From Brienomyrus brachyistius (taxonomy: Eukaryota > Chordata > Actinopteri > Osteoglossiformes > Mormyridae), in contig NC_064539.1 in the NCBI RefSeq assembly GCF_023856365.1, forward strand, positions 16,257,519-16,321,518: a stretch of 64,000 nt of DNA, read 5' to 3'. Positions 11,650 through 25,157 of the stretch are shown here, in pieces. Each line of letters begins with the position of its first letter. Positions within the stretch are counted from its first letter, which is position 1. The position numbers were made by a program, and so were the translations under genes. The notes below the pieces were generated by a model. That model did not search any database and was not told the origin of the DNA. It saw nothing but the letters and a program-made list of their open reading frames with translations.

Positions 11650-12850
11650 TGCTTTGGTTTGCTGCTCTTACGCAGCGTTTCTCGTCCTCCTTCTCAACGC
11701 AGGAGACATTAGGACCCCGCAGACTGTGGGAGTGGTGAATCTCGCCGAGGGTCCCCTATACCCCCCTGCCAGTACTACTCTCTCCGCCGCCGGAGATCAC
11801 TGCTGCTGCTTTTCTAACCCTGGAAGTGACCTGGGACAGGTGCTAGATTCTGACTTCGTTGAGACCCACAGATTGCCCGTTTGGATGGCGTGTCCACATT
11901 GCACACCTATCATGCAACACATTTAGATTTTTGGGGGTCTTTTTTGGAGAAACTCTTGCCCAATTTCCATGTTGCTGGTAGCTCGCGAGTAGTTTCTTGT
12001 GGCTCCTCCAGCGATTTATTTCAAATATTTTTCCTGTCTTTCCTACATTAACTCTTCGGGGTACTTCGACTGCCGGCACTCATGAATTCGGATATTAATA
12101 TATACCTCGGCCGAGAGAAGTCAAATATTATGAGAAAGAGGGCGCTTATGCTGCGGAAGGGATGCAGCTTTGAAATAACGAGGTAGGTATATTGACTTCT
12201 GATATACTACAGCTTTCTTAAAATTCGACTTCACTGTATAATCGCATGTATTGAAACACTGAATAAAAATCGACGGAAAGGACAATCCTGCAGAGAGCAG
12301 CAGCTGTAACACTTTCTCTTTGCATGTCATTGCGGTTTGGTGTGTGTTTGGTGCTCCCCTAGTGATGGGGTAACGCTGCGGTGAGCGGCGCTTTTGTTGC
12401 GTGAGATCGGAGATGGGAGTTCGCACTGATCCGCAAACCCACCTACCATCCCCTTAATCAGCCTTTTCTCCGTGACCCGCCAGGAACCACGAAGCCCTTA
12501 ACTTACGCTTTGTTTTACACCGGCGTAGGAGCAGGCTGCTGGGAAATTAATGGCACACATTTTTCCCCCAGTATTATTCATCTACTCTTTAAAAGACGAA
12601 GGAATCACATTGTAATACCTAAGTTAGTGAATTCGACTGTAAAATGGAAGTGAGATTGGTTGTGGTTCATGAAATTTTGCAATTCCTCGCATTTAGACAA
12701 GCGCATCCCTCGGCTTGTATAACATTTCTTGCGGCGGGTTGCCGACGAGGTTTGAACTGTGACCGGGGAGAGAAGCTGCGCTTTCCGGGATGCATGCGGA
12801 GCCAGGCGCGTAATAAAGCCCGGGTGGGACTGAAAGGTGACTCGCCCTCA
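11650..12850. promoter_or_regulatory. CpG-rich block, possible promoter or CpG island
   Basis: CpG dinucleotides are frequent here (for example ctctccgccgccggagatc, gctgcggtgagcggcgc and gcggcgggttgccgacgagg) against a CpG-poor background. It could be a promoter of an upstream or alternative garnl3 transcript or of another gene. I could not assign an exon. An ORF at 12644 with an AAAG|GTGACT end has the wrong phase to splice into garnl3 exon 2. Confidence 0.3.
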
Positions 12851-12859
12851 TAGGAACAT

Positions 12860-15049
12860 CTAAGCTGTTCGCTTTGCTACTGTGATTTACTAAATAAATG
12901 CATTTATTATACGTGTAAACGTTCACCGCTTCCGTTTCTTTGATCTTATCTCGCCCATCTCAACTGCATCCCGTTTCTGTCAGATCTGCTCCCTCTCAGC
13001 CGCTAGATGGAAGCACCGTTTCGCTGTTTGCATGTGGAAACATTACAGATTTTTGGAATAAATAGTTTTTTTTACAGGGTTTCTGTGTCTTTTTGGTTTT
13101 AGGGCGGTCATTAGTTTGGTCCTTACACATGTATAGATTGGCTTGGTTAACCATTTATAATTTGCAAAAATACTTTTTCAGACTGATTGAGCGCAGGGTT
13201 TTAGTCATTGTGGCTATGTTTTCTTTTCTTGCTTTTGTGTAGGCAGATGTTATATAAAACAGTTTATATATACACACAGAATTTGACACGTGGTAATAAT
13301 TTCATTCGGCTCGTGTATGTGCTGACATCCACTTGGACTTATTCAGAGCTGTGTGTCTGGTCTCTACCGGCTGTTAATGTTTAGAGAAGCTGGGGACAGC
13401 CAGGGTAACGAAATTGTACTTTAAATGAGGACACAACATGGCAGATGCTGTAAATGATGTGTAGATCTATTATTAATGTACTGCATTGACTGTCTTGCTC
13501 ACAGAATTAAATCACAAATCAGTCACTGGAAAGAAAATGTTTACACCTTAGGAAGATATTCAGTGTCCTGAAAAGGAATGAAATTAAATGAAAGGGGATA
13601 GTTTGGTTACGTGTGTCTGTGTTGTGCTGTCTGTCTGACACATGGACTCAGGCTGGACTGTGTTCATCTGTTTGCCATTCTACAGGAGTGGGGGGTGTCT
13701 ATAGGAGTGGGGGGGTATCATCATATTGGCTGCTATTTTTATCCTTGCTGGGGATATTCACTACAGCTTTTAGGCTTTGATGGCTTAAAAATTGCATTTT
13801 TAACAAATGAGCCGAAGGTTTGACATTTACTGCAAATATCAATGTGGCACTGTGGACTCGGGGCAGTGCGGAATATCCCCGAAACGTGGAAATGAAATCC
13901 AGGCCTATTTGTAAAAAGCTGTCAAACTCTCTCCTAATCCCCCCATTTTTGACATGCATGGCCCTAACAAGCTGTAAATACAATGATGAGGCTACAGGAT
14001 GATTTTTTTGGTCTAATATTTTCACAATGAACAGTCAGATGACTTACATTTGATTGAAATGCCTTTGTAACAAAGAAAGTGGGGTGAATTGGGATGGAGG
14101 TCCGTCTGAATTATTCCTAGATTTTAATTTGATAAAAAGCGCACGTACGAGAAAAAAGCTGATATTTCATGTCAGACCGACATCATTGTATTTACAAGAA
14201 TTTGTGGCAGAGTCTAGCACATGTTCTGGGTTAGTATTAAAAAGAAGTGATTCATTAGGGGTGCAAGATAGTAATTAGTGACTTTTTTTTTTTGCTTTGG
14301 CTATCCAGCTACACAGCAATGTGATGTTTTAGTAAAATTAACTGGACTTTAACTCCCAAGATTTAATGGCATGTAATAACTTTGAGTCCAGTGGCATGAT
14401 GTGTCATCATGTTGAGTGTGTTAATGAAAAAGTACAGTGGTTAGCTATGTTTTTTCCCTGCTACAAAGACAAAACAAAGTTTCACCATCTAAATTTCTCT
14501 AGTTAAGTAGCGATGCAGCTATTTTAAAAATGGAAGTGAAGTTAAAATGTGGAAATCAGATTATTTTTTTATATTTGTTATGGTTTTGGTGTGTGTCGTG
14601 AAACATAAGTTAGTTGATTTGTTGGTGACAGATTAGCAGTAAACAACATGATGTCATAATTAAAGTCAGAGCTCATTTAGTCAGTGAGTGAAGCAGCACT
14701 GGTCTGCTGAGGGTCTGTCTGGGCCAGAATACGCTCCTCGGAGAGCCGCCCTGGGTCCAACCTTCTGGGATTTGTTCATGGAGCCTGACTGCCCTGGCAG
14801 ATCATCTTGGCGCAAGATGTTCTGAAGGGAACCACGCTCAGCTGCAGACTGATTGGTTGCCTGTGGGTTAAGATGCACACTGTATGTATGAGCAAGAGAC
14901 TACACTTTCACTACAGTGAATTACCAATAAAAATTCAAGCTTTTACTGTACGCGTATATGGCATAATACATTGTTTATATGTCATGCTATGAAGTCGATA
15001 TCTCCTGGGATAATTGTCCTGATCTCCATGACACAGACACACACATAGG
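12860..15049. other. No gene recognised
   Basis: AT-rich non-coding-looking sequence. No exon or repeat family identified. Confidence 0.4.
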
Positions 15050-15208
15050 TGAGAGCAAGCTTGGCAGCGAAGGGCAGCCGGCGGCAGAAGCTCCCATGGA
15101 GCTGGGGGTTAAGGGCCTCGCTCTGGGGCCCACAGACGTGACTCTTCTGCTGAGGTCGAGCTTGGGCTAGGAAGCTTACGATCACAGGCTAAGCCACACG
15201 CCGTCCCC
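15050..15208 (-). mobile_element. tRNA-derived SINE
   Basis: On the - strand the element starts with an A box (TGGCTTAGCCTG), continues through the body motif gggccccagagcgaggccct and ends near 15050. The same body motif, a hallmark of a widespread fish SINE group, occurs in the copy at 18787. The minus-strand open frame over it is not a gene. Confidence 0.7.
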
Positions 15209-18200
15209 CTACCGTAAATGTAGGATATAATGCTGTTTAAAATGTTATTAAAGTGAAATTTGGAAATTTTCAGGCTTCTTTCCCTTATTCTATCAATTTA
15301 TCACACCTTGACTTAAGTGTTCATTAACACTATATATGAATAAATTAGGGCCACTATATGAATCTCTTTTCCTGCGGTTGTGTTACTTGCTAATTCATTT
15401 CCATATTATGGAAGAAAACTGTGTTCTGCTCTGCCTTGGTGATCCCATGTTTGGGTTTGCTGTTTGCATGTGTAGCGCAGGGTAGGTGGAATTTCCTGGG
15501 ATTTCTAAGGATTAGCAAGGCCTGCGCCATTTGAACTCCCAAACTGTCCTTAAACGTACTGTAAACAGATTAGGTAGCAGCTCCCCTTATGTAAACATGG
15601 AGAAGTATGCAGTCTGGAAGTATGTGCGCACATGTGTCTTTATTTTTGTGAAAATGTTTGTGCACCTGGGCACTCGCTAAATTGCGAAATCCTTTTGAAA
15701 TCAAGAGCCGGATTCTTTTTTATCTTCTCTGAGTGCTGACCGCATAAGGATATTCCAGCATTTTGTGACCAGGAATACGTACATGTGAGGACTGAGAAAG
15801 GGTGTAGTTATGCAGAGCATATAGGAAAGGAGCCGTCATCATCATGGAGATGTAGAAAAGACTGCCTTATATTGTAATTGCAGAGCGCTTCGTTATGCAT
15901 GTCGCCTGTATGCATCCTCTGCTGTATAACTATGCATGGCTTGGTGTTCATTCATCCTGCTTGATTTGTGCTGAGGATACTTGAGGCCGTCCTGGAGGAT
16001 GTCACTGCATGAAGGCAGCTCGCTGCGGCTCATCATCCCCTCTGCGTGTGACCCTCACGCCTCCGGCTAGCAGACATCATCCTGCCAAGAGCTGCTGGGA
16101 TATCGCTGCACATCCCGTATTGCCTTTAAGGAGACCATCTGCACGCTCGTGTTCAGCAGCTAGCTCCGCCCACGCCGCTGGGCCTCCCAGCTCAAGAGCG
16201 TGGCTCGTTAATATTTAAATCAAGCCGGTATCTCAGTTTTAACTCTCATTTGTAGTTATGTCGGGTGTGAGTTACACCTCAGGAGTGTGCGCTGTGGCCT
16301 GTGGTTCATCCGAGGAACCAGGACAGGCGTGAATAAATAGACGGCCTGTCTACATGATGTGTCGTTTGCCCGCTGCGCTCCGGATCAATAAGGCCACACT
16401 GAATGGTCCCAGAGACAGAGAGATGAGATTTCGGAAAGCAAGCTTTTTTTTATTATGTATGAGGGATATTTGGTGTAATGTATGGTGGCATGCAGTGAAT
16501 TATGGGATCTAAAATAACGATAAAATATTAGGCAGGCAGTGTAGACCATTTCAGTAGGTGCACCTGCTTCTTAACGCAAACAGTCTCCTCTCGCAAACAG
16601 CGTATCATGCGTAGATGTATTTTATTGATCCCGGGGGAAATTCATTTGCATCATTTACACAGCAGCTAAGGAAGTGAATCATCTAAAACACATAATATGT
16701 TAAGTGTCTGACACATGCAATATGTCTGATACAATAACATGTATGTGGATGTGTAGCATGTTGTTACTGTCTTGGCATGTATTATGGCTGGGGGTGAGGA
16801 CTGACCTCCCAGTCAGGCTTCTTCACACACCATGATGAGCTGCTGGCTAAAGATGTTTCCAGACAGCTCCCCCTGGAAGTGATTTTTTTTCTAATTCTCT
16901 ACAGTTGCCTCCAGTAGCAAGACTGATAGGTGGGGCAGCTCCCCCCCACCCCCCAGCACATTCATTATGCTGCTGATATCACAAATATATTTGTATATGG
17001 CATGATACTTTAATATCTCTCATTTTGTGTGTACAATCTCCTTCTGGTGACAGTCATGATGCAAAAATATTTGCCGCAAAACATAAAACAATTTTGAAAT
17101 GTAATAGTTTGTAATGTTTTGTAGTCAAACTATGTTGTCGAGGTGTATATTTAATAAAAAAAGCATGTAAAAATAAAAAATAATAAATAAAAGTAAAAAT
17201 ATATAAATTAATTAATAAATATATAAATACATAAAAATTATTGATGCCCAACATGGTGTTTCCATCAGCTGAATAACAGCCGAGATTATTGTGCACTACA
17301 GTGTCTTGGCTTTATAGTGAACGGCATGATCAGCAGAAAGTTGGTATTTCTGTGGCTGAATACACCTTATTAACCAGGGAGGTCAGAGAACGGCCAGCCT
17401 GCTTAAAGCTAACGGCAGGGCCACAAGTGCAAAGATAACAGCTCAGTACACCAGTGATCAGCCATAGGGCATCTTCACATGCACGTCTTGTTCACTTTTG
17501 AAGAGATTCTAGAGTCAGAAGGAGGTCCTACATAGGGAACCTCACATAGTGACCATGAGTGCACATCCACATTTTAAATATCTGAAGATGAAAAATGAAA
17601 GTGTTTTTTTAATGGACAATGGCATCGATTTTTTTTAAATGTTTGATGACACATTTTGCTATATCGATACATGTATCATTAAAGCAACGAAACATGTATG
17701 TCTGGGCTATTTCTTGTGTGGCGAAAAGGATATTTGGGAAATTAACCCGACTAACTGTGCCTTTGTTTGCATTCTCCCCGGTCATTTTGATTGCTAATGT
17801 TGTGTTTTGCTTAAGAATCATGCTGGCAGAATAGGGCCTTATTCCACATAATCATCTACAGCTGCGCTTTCTATGCAGAGAAGAGGCTCATTTGCGGGGG
17901 GAGGGAAAAAAGACGACAAGAAAATAAATAACAGAGAAGTTTGCTTGATTACAGGCACATATAAACTTGACTCCGCTGAAACATCTGTTTCGATTTAAAC
18001 CTTAAAGATATATATCTATATATTACAGCAGGCCGGGTGCCCTGCCAGGAAACTCATCAGCTCTGGGCCAGTGCAGAATCAGCCTGTATTTATCGGACCG
18101 GTATTTAAAATGCCAGTGGCTGCAGGCACACCGCACGGCGAACTCGGAGAGCTGCCGTACCTCGGCGTGCCTTTTCCTGTAACGTTTGTGTAAACACAGA

Positions 18201-18786
18201 GCCCCCCCAGTTCCTTTAAGTGGCGATGGAGCCTCAACGGAAGAGAGATTGCATAAAAATATAATGAACTTTCCAGAACTAAGGGTGAAGGAGCAGCGTG
18301 AGGCCGCTGTCTCTCTGAGTAAGTGCCACGTTAAACCCTCTTGCTGTCTTGGATTGGCTAGACTACATCTACAGTAGACTTTCATTTTACCATTGATCGT
18401 ACAGCTGATATTATTGTTAAACGTTCTTCTTTTTAATAATTAATTCACATTACAAGAACAAGCTTGCATGTACGGGACCTAATAAGCGTGACACATGGTA
18501 TATGAATTACTGTAATACAGAGCTATTTACTTGCATGGTTTACTGATTTTGCACACTTTTCAATGAATGTTGAATGCGATACTGAAACCTCCCAGATGAA
18601 ATTAAACATGTTCACTGTGCAGTCTCGCCAACCATTCTGGAAAGCCTCCATACAACAAAAAATTTGGGAAAAAAAAACTAAAATAGCGATTGATGAAACC
18701 GTGCGCAAAAGGCTTCTGATAATGTTGCATTCATTAAAAATGCATCAAAAGTGCAATATTACCTCAAAGATACCTGTCCTAGTAAT
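15209..18786. other. No gene recognised
   Basis: Apart from a LINE-tail-like sequence at 16611-16672 and AT-rich tracts around 17130-17240, nothing is recognised. The open frames at 16009-16218 and 18023-18385 show no similarity or splice context. Confidence 0.4.
16611..16672 (-). mobile_element. LINE 3'-tail-like fragment (RTE type suspected)
   Basis: The sequence tttattgatcccgggggaaa with flanking bases matches a 3' end seen in fish RTE-type LINEs and resembles the copy at 33511-33605. Orientation is inferred from the pentanucleotide tail of that second copy. Confidence 0.4.
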
Positions 18787-18955
18787 AGTGAGGTAGTGCT
18801 TGTCTGTGATCGAAGGTTGCGAGTTCATGCCCCAGCCTCAGTAGAATAGTCACATCTCCGTTGGGCCCTTGAATAAGGCCCTTACCCCCCCCCCCCCCCA
18901 AAATGCTTCAGTGGAGCCGCCCCTGATGCAAAGACCCCAAGCCTCACTCTCAACA
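18787..18955 (+). mobile_element. tRNA-derived SINE, 5'-truncated
   Basis: The head lacks a good A box. The B-box region gttgcgagttcatgcccc is followed by the body gttgggcccttgaataaggc and a polyC interruption at 18886-18900. Same group as the minus-strand copy at 15050-15208. Confidence 0.7.
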
Positions 18956-19189
18956 GTCTACGTACAGTGTAGCCAAAAACTGTTTGCACGCTTTGGAAAA
19001 ACTGGTCAAAAAAGGAAATGAAATTGAGGATATTCAGCAGGGATGCTCACAGTGCCGGCAGTTGGGACAGAAAGTGTCACACGCTCACGGGGGGGCAGCA
19101 GTCGTGTGGCCAGATGTGGCCTTAAAGTCACTCAGGCGCAAGTCGCATAGGTTGTAAGTTGACAACGAGTTTTTTAACAATGTAGCATT

Positions 19190-19311
19190 TGTTAGTTGTA
19201 AAAAAATTGTTACTGGAAAAGCATTTTAAAAGTAACTGCGCTACTAATAAGCTACTCAAAAAAATAAATTTAGTGGTGTGGCTGATTGCAGTTAGCTACT
19301 CCCCGACACTG
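19190..19311. mobile_element. DNA-transposon end fragment (hAT-like suspected)
   Basis: The stretch aaaagtaactgcgctactaa to gttagctactccccgacactg resembles the right end of a common fish miniature element ending in CCCAACACTG. The matching left end was not found. Confidence 0.35.
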
Positions 19312-20124
19312 CGTGTACGGTATTTTGATCCACTCTCTACGGCCTCCCAGCCAGACCTCACACAGTAAGCGTGTGACATTCTGCCTGAATCCCCTTCTGA
19401 GAAACAGATTGGCATGTGAACACTAGCGTGTCCATGCCCCCGCGGGCCCGTCGGCGAGGAGAGCGGGGCTCTGCACTGGAGGTGTCCTGGCTGTGTGTTA
19501 GCAAGAACGTCATCGTCGGTCTCGGCATGTGGTCAGGAGATGTGTATGGACTGGACTCTGACAGCATGGGAAGACATTCCTGCAGAGCGGCGATCGGTCT
19601 CAGTCAGACCGGGCTCTGTTCCAAATATTGTAAAGTCAGTTTTTTAGAGTAGCATTATGGCAGAAAGGCAAATCAAAAGATGCCTATCTAAGAGACCTCA
19701 TTTCAATAATAAGGGCTTGCATCTATATAGGACAAGATTCTATATAAAACTGTAGTGTAGTATGCAAGTAAGCTGTGGGAACAGCTACTGCCTTTATTTA
19801 GTTCTGGTGTACTTATGCACAGTATATTTTGAGTACTAAGTTTGCATTTATATTTTATATTCCGTCATCCATTAATGTAATTTTTATGCATTTATGTAAT
19901 CGTTAGGACAGTATTTTCCAAGGATGTGATTAAATATTAATTTACCCTGAACCCCCGAAAAACTGTAACTCAATACAAGGCATGTTTCAAAAGACTTTAG
20001 ACTCCATATTGTTTGTCTACTCTGAAAATGCAATTATTTATTCAGAGAAACACAAATATTATTGTTATGCAAGCTGTGTATATTGTTTAATACACTGTTG
20101 TCTGGTGTGCAGGACAGTCTAGGG

Positions 20125-20317
20125 CAGGGGTGTCCAATCTTATCTGCAAAGGGCCGGTGTGTATGCTGGTTTTCAATGCAAATCCCTAATTATATTACTA
20201 ATTAGAGGACTGATTGGCTGTAGAGTCCTCACACCTGTGTTTGAACACCTGACCTACAGGTTATTCCAAAAACCTGCATACACACCGGCCCTTTGCGGAT
20301 AAGATTGGACACCGCTG
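20125..20317. mobile_element. hAT-like MITE (CAGGGGTGTCC termini)
   Basis: The left end CAGGGGTGTCCAATCTTATC and the right end GATAAGATTGGACACCGCTG form terminal inverted repeats of about 38 bases. The flanks gtctaggg and gtctaaag match at six of eight positions, consistent with a worn 8-bp target duplication. At 193 bases it is non-autonomous. The open frames overlapping it are incidental. Confidence 0.85.
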
Positions 20318-22109
20318 GTCTAAAGTCGTCACTAAAACTAAACCCTGCAGTTCCATTAAACCACAGTAAATGGCTCCATCTGTTGGACACAAGAATATTG
20401 ACAAGGCGCCAAATCCGCACTATGCCCACAGCAAGCTGGTCACTACAGCACGTCTTTCCTGCTCTTTGCAAATCCCTCCAGCAAGGATGGCCTTTTAAGT
20501 ACTAGTTGGTAAAGTTGATGAGGGGATTTAAAGGTCACGGAGACAACCAGTCAAAAAAAAGTAAACTCAACATTGGAGTCACAGTGGATTTTGAATTGTC
20601 ACAGTTTTTCATGACAGATGACCCTAAGAATCCTTTGAAGCACTCAGAATAGGGAATAACTATTCTTTAGCAGCATGGAAAAACAAAACGTCACTGTGAA
20701 AGGGTACATTGTGAACAACATCAGTAATACTAATAATTTGTTCACCTAATTATGGGTTTATGTTTCTAAAGATGCATCACAATAGCTGTGATCCTTTGTA
20801 GTCACTACTGGCCTGTTTCATTGCTCTTAAATGTTAAAACGTCACAGAGGAATCGGCATCACACCTAAGTAGGTAATCCTTGAAAGATAATTAGCAAATG
20901 GATTTAACGATGTAGTCTATGTAAAAAAAAACATGCGTAACGAGGGGTTTAACAATGAAGCGTATTCAGTACACTCACGATATATTCAACAAAATAAGAC
21001 TGAAAACAAACTAAAATCTCACAGTTGCTATTTATTCCTTTAAGGCATGCATTTTCCACAATAAAAGTGTTTTATTGTTAAATAAATTTCTTTTCTTATT
21101 GCAGTTTTTTTCCTTATTCTGCAGATTCCAGTGAAAAACACAAAAATGAAATCTCAAAGCAAATCTGAGATTGTGCCAATTGCGCCCTTTTGCGTTAACA
21201 TGAATAAATGATTTCGTGCTGTGGTGCATTGTCACATTCCTGTGTGTAACTGTGTGACATGCTAGAGTATTAGCTAAACAAGGAAAATAGTAAAATAATA
21301 CCGGAAGAAGCTAGTAAATTTGTTTTGAAACTGCGGAAAGGGAGACCACAAATGATAGCACGGATGCTAACTGCCTTAAACGTTTTCTACATGCCATGAT
21401 TCCAGTAATGAGGCTTTTGGATGCAACCCTTTGAAAAGTATAAGCAGAAGATAAAAAGAAGCACTGCTTGGTTTGTCTGTAATTTAAATTTGCTTGGATC
21501 AGGATTAAAAGCATTTAGTAACCTTATGCTAGTTTTGCATGTATTTATTATCAATTATTTTAATCTGAAAGATAATATTACAGTATCTTACAGTTTTCGA
21601 GCAATTGCTGTTAATATTTTTTGCTGTGTAACAGAAACGTATGCAGTGGTATGGGAGATTAATAGAGTGCAAAAAATACAAGTGGAATGAAGCCTGCAGA
21701 TGTTGAATACTGCAGATTTTCATAATTTTTCATAAATTTGTTTAATTATATTTGGTTAGGATTCACAATGATGTCCTTGAAAACCAACTTAACCTCATGG
21801 GAAACACCATCAAAAGATTTTCTTTATTTGTTACTTTTTTGATCTAGCAATAAAATTAGTTATTCTCTGTAGCTTTCAGAAAGTGGGATGTATGTTTCCA
21901 CAAATTTATTACTGCACCATGCCTAGATATAACCAGCAGGGGGCAGTAGTATAAAAGTAATGTCAAGAAGTCTAGGTTTTTCAATGTTTATTTCAGAAAG
22001 TGGGGTCAAAACACAGGTATACCACACTGTAAGCAGTTGGTTGCTTTAGATCATTGTTGCAGGTAAAAAATTGCAAGCCCAGAAAAATGCAGAATTTCAG
22101 CTGCTACTG
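20318..22109. other. No gene recognised
   Basis: AT-rich sequence. The only notable item is a CTCF-like motif at 21933-21947. Confidence 0.4.
21933..21947 (+). promoter_or_regulatory. CTCF-like motif
   Basis: CCAGCAGGGGGCAGT agrees with the core CTCF consensus (CCASYAGRKGGCRSY) at every position. Binding cannot be judged from sequence alone. Confidence 0.45.
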
Positions 22110-22111
22110 TA

Positions 22112-22611
22112 CATTACCAGTCAAAAGTTTTTGCATGTTACTCACTTAACATTAAAAATACACACAATATTCCTAGCTGGCAAATACATTTACAATATGT
22201 TCACCATTTGAGTACTTTTATTAGCAAGACAATGTCATATCTTTGATTCATTGAAATAACCTCTTCTAGCAGTTATAACAGCAGAGACAATTCCAGTCGT
22301 TCTTTCTACAAGGGGCGATAACAGTACATATTTCATGGGACAAAACAGGTAACTAGTGCATTTAAAGTTAAAGGACAGTCTAGAATGTGACTCTGGAATC
22401 ATCAAATAACCAGTTAATAGGATGTCAGACATGCACTGTTCTGTACTCTTTCCATGTTATAAAGGAAACCTGTTTTATTTGCGTTAAATTTTCATTTATA
22501 TTTGTGCATTCGACTTTCCAATGCTTAACAGGAATTAAAAATTCTGCAGTTTATGAAATGAATGGAAAAGTGGTGAGACCTGTGGTGTGCAGAAACGTTT
22601 GACTGGTAGTG
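22112..22611. mobile_element. Tc1/mariner-like non-autonomous element
   Basis: The left end CATTACCAGTCAAAAGTTTT and the complement of the right end CACTACCAGTCAAACGTTTC are matching inverted repeats. A TA dinucleotide sits on each side (22110-22111 and 22612-22613), the target duplication typical of this superfamily. The subterminal text tgaaataacctcttctagc is also familiar from fish Tc1-like families. At 500 bases it lacks a transposase gene. Confidence 0.8.
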
Positions 22612-22613
22612 TA

Positions 22614-25019
22614 CGTACTCAGCTGTACCAGTCTGTCATTCAGTAAGTAGCGTAACCACTGTAATCAATCTGGACGAAAGTGGAGAAAGGAAAATGTTGC
22701 CCTGTGGAATGAAGTAGACTTGTTGGTTGCCCAACTCGCTAGAGAAACATTCCAGTCTTTGCTAATGAGGAGCATTTTATGGTGCATTGGTCTTTAGAGA
22801 TCCCATCCCCCTACTACCCCCCCTCCCCCCCCCCCCCCCCCCAAGGCTAGGGGCCACGAGCCTCATTGAGATTCCAGCCTGACACTGGTGTCTGGAACAG
22901 CCAAATGCCAGCATGTTTTCCAACCGGTCGCCAAAATGTCATTACGTCAATGGACACGATTGATGATGGCATCTCATTAAGCGTAATCAGCCGAATTAAC
23001 CTTTGTCTTCAGCAGTCGGACAGAGCGGACCTTGCTTATTTTTCAGGATACGCCGTGGAACTTTCTAGAGAAACAAGAGTAAAAGGATTCCTCATTGGCA
23101 CTTTGGTACTGGAACACTTCTGGTTAGCTGCCCATTTTGCTACATTCAAGCCTGTGAGGTCATCATCCAAATACTGTTTACATTGCTGGCTGGAAATCCA
23201 ACTTCCTAAGCTGTGTTTCTTGCACTCATTCAATATGATTAATTCATATTTTCAATCTTTTTTACTGCATGGAATGAACAGGGTTTACCTAGAACTTTTC
23301 TACATTGTTGTAATTCCATGTCAGAACATGTCCAACCATGTCTCTGCATAAAGCTGTTTCCAAGGCAGGAATAAAGGACAGATTTAAAGGTTCCCAGTTA
23401 CACAGAAATCATTGCAAACTGTGAATCACTAAAGGCCGTATGGTAATGTTATACATCTTCCACTAAATGAGCTATAGTTGCTGACCCGAAAGCAGGCTAA
23501 ATGAACACAGAATGGCGAAGAAGCAACCGGCAATGTTTAAGGTGACATATTGTGCTGAATTTAGGCAGATTTCTGTGCAGCATCATCTCAGAGACGTGTG
23601 CAGAAGGAGGACGTACGTAGCGGGGCTCCTCATGCCATGGAGCAGAAACGAGAAGGAGTTATTGTGGAGGAAACTACAGAATAGATGGATGGAAAATGTT
23701 TAATATTCTGATGGATTAATTATTAGCAAGAGTGAGTGAAATCCCATTCTGATTGTATATAAATGTGTGTGTATATACGCATACTCACATGTATAATTTT
23801 TTTTAGAAAAAAGTAATTTAGTTGTATGAAAGTTCTCTTAATCCCACTGGCTGCTTGTTATTGATAGTGAAATGATTTTTGACAGTCGGTTAGTCAAGTC
23901 ATAGGAAGATTATAATACACGGTCATAGAAATGATACATTTAATAGAATGGGAGAATGTTTCTGATCACGTTATTTAAGTGTGTTGGGATTATGATTACA
24001 TTATATATACTGTGCAAATGTTTTAGGCATAGAAACAAATGTGTAGAACTATTTATCTGGATAGAATACGCATCTATGCTCAGAATGAAAACAACTTGGC
24101 CTCACTTTATATGTTAATTAAATTAAGATAACACAATAAAAAGCAACAGAAGTGACTTCTCCAAAACGTTACTCATATCTGGATGGATAAATGAACATTG
24201 CTTTGGTTCCCAAACCTCTCTTCAGCCATTACATGGATTTGTTAAATTTCACTACCAGATTACTTAATTGATTTACTTACCGTAATTGGTTAAATAATTT
24301 GATGAGGTATTGATTAGCCTGAAGTGGATTGCTAGAGGTAGAGTCAACACAATGTACAGGGGTATGTTAGATGATTACTGCAAATACTGAGTTGACTTGA
24401 GGAGAACTTTTGAAATGACTATCATCATAGTTTTACATGAAGATCATTAAAATAAACACAATATGAGTCTTAAGGTGTGCCTTAATGTTAAATTTAAATA
24501 GGGTGTAATCTCTAGACGGCACGACTAGGGGCCGTGCTGTTCCACCTTTACGAGATGACATATGAACATACTCTTACATCCTGTGTGTCACCTGTTAATA
24601 TGTAAATGATGGCAATATGTACCTGATGATGGTCTTCTTGGGGCCATCGTGCATTTTAGCTGCCTCAGCAAAACTGAGTAGCAGTTCTTTGGACCACAAA
24701 GCAAATGTTGTCCTCTGTGCAATTCTAAGCTTCCTGAAAACACTAGAGATTCTGGGGGGGAGGGGGGGGGGGGGGTGCTGTCACTAACCTCCGTACCCAA
24801 ATATATACCCATGTTACTGGCCTCTGTCCACAAGCCAGGCTTGTATGTGCAGTAAATTCACCCTTTGTGCTTCTCTGCCCATTTTCCTATGCATTTGCAT
24901 CTGCGAACATCATCATTAATAGTCAAATACTGCCACTATTCTGTCATTTTCTAACGCTACAAATACTGAGGAATTAACCTGACTGCTAACACAGAACTTG
25001 GCTTTTGATTTGCATGTTT
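22614..25019. other. No gene recognised
   Basis: Contains a long polyC/polyG-type tract at 22816-22842, another at 24754-24775, and a possible Tc1-like end at 24005. The 161-residue open frame at 22866-23351 is of a length expected by chance in a window this size. Confidence 0.4.
24005..24028. mobile_element. Tc1-like terminal repeat fragment
   Basis: TATACTGTGCAAATGTTTTA and the following GGCA match an end common to fish Tc1-like elements. The opposite end was not located, so only one terminus is claimed. Confidence 0.35.
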
Positions 25020-25024
25020 TGATT

Positions 25025-25157
25025 TCCACATATTTGTTTGCAACCTGTCCAGGGTGCACTCAGGGCTCGTGCCCTGTGGTAAATGGAGCATTCTCCCCTG
25101 CATCCCCCACTAAGAGAAGTGGATGGATGGATGGATCAATGGATGAATGGATGGATT
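25025..25157 (+). mobile_element. SINE 3' end with GGAT tail
   Basis: The text gcaacctgtccagggtgcac followed by a (GGAT)n-rich tail at 25121-25157 corresponds to the 3' half of the fish SINE group with ATGGATGGATGG tails. The 5' half is missing. Confidence 0.55.

Noticed and set aside
12644..12853. First exon of garnl3 in the CpG-rich block
   Set aside because: The only donor-like site at its end leaves one base of a codon, which does not fit exon 2, and the peptide is unlike GARNL3.
22866..23351. 161-residue plus-strand ORF, the longest outside repeats
   Set aside because: A frame of this length is expected about once or more by chance in six frames of 64 kb; no recognised similarity.
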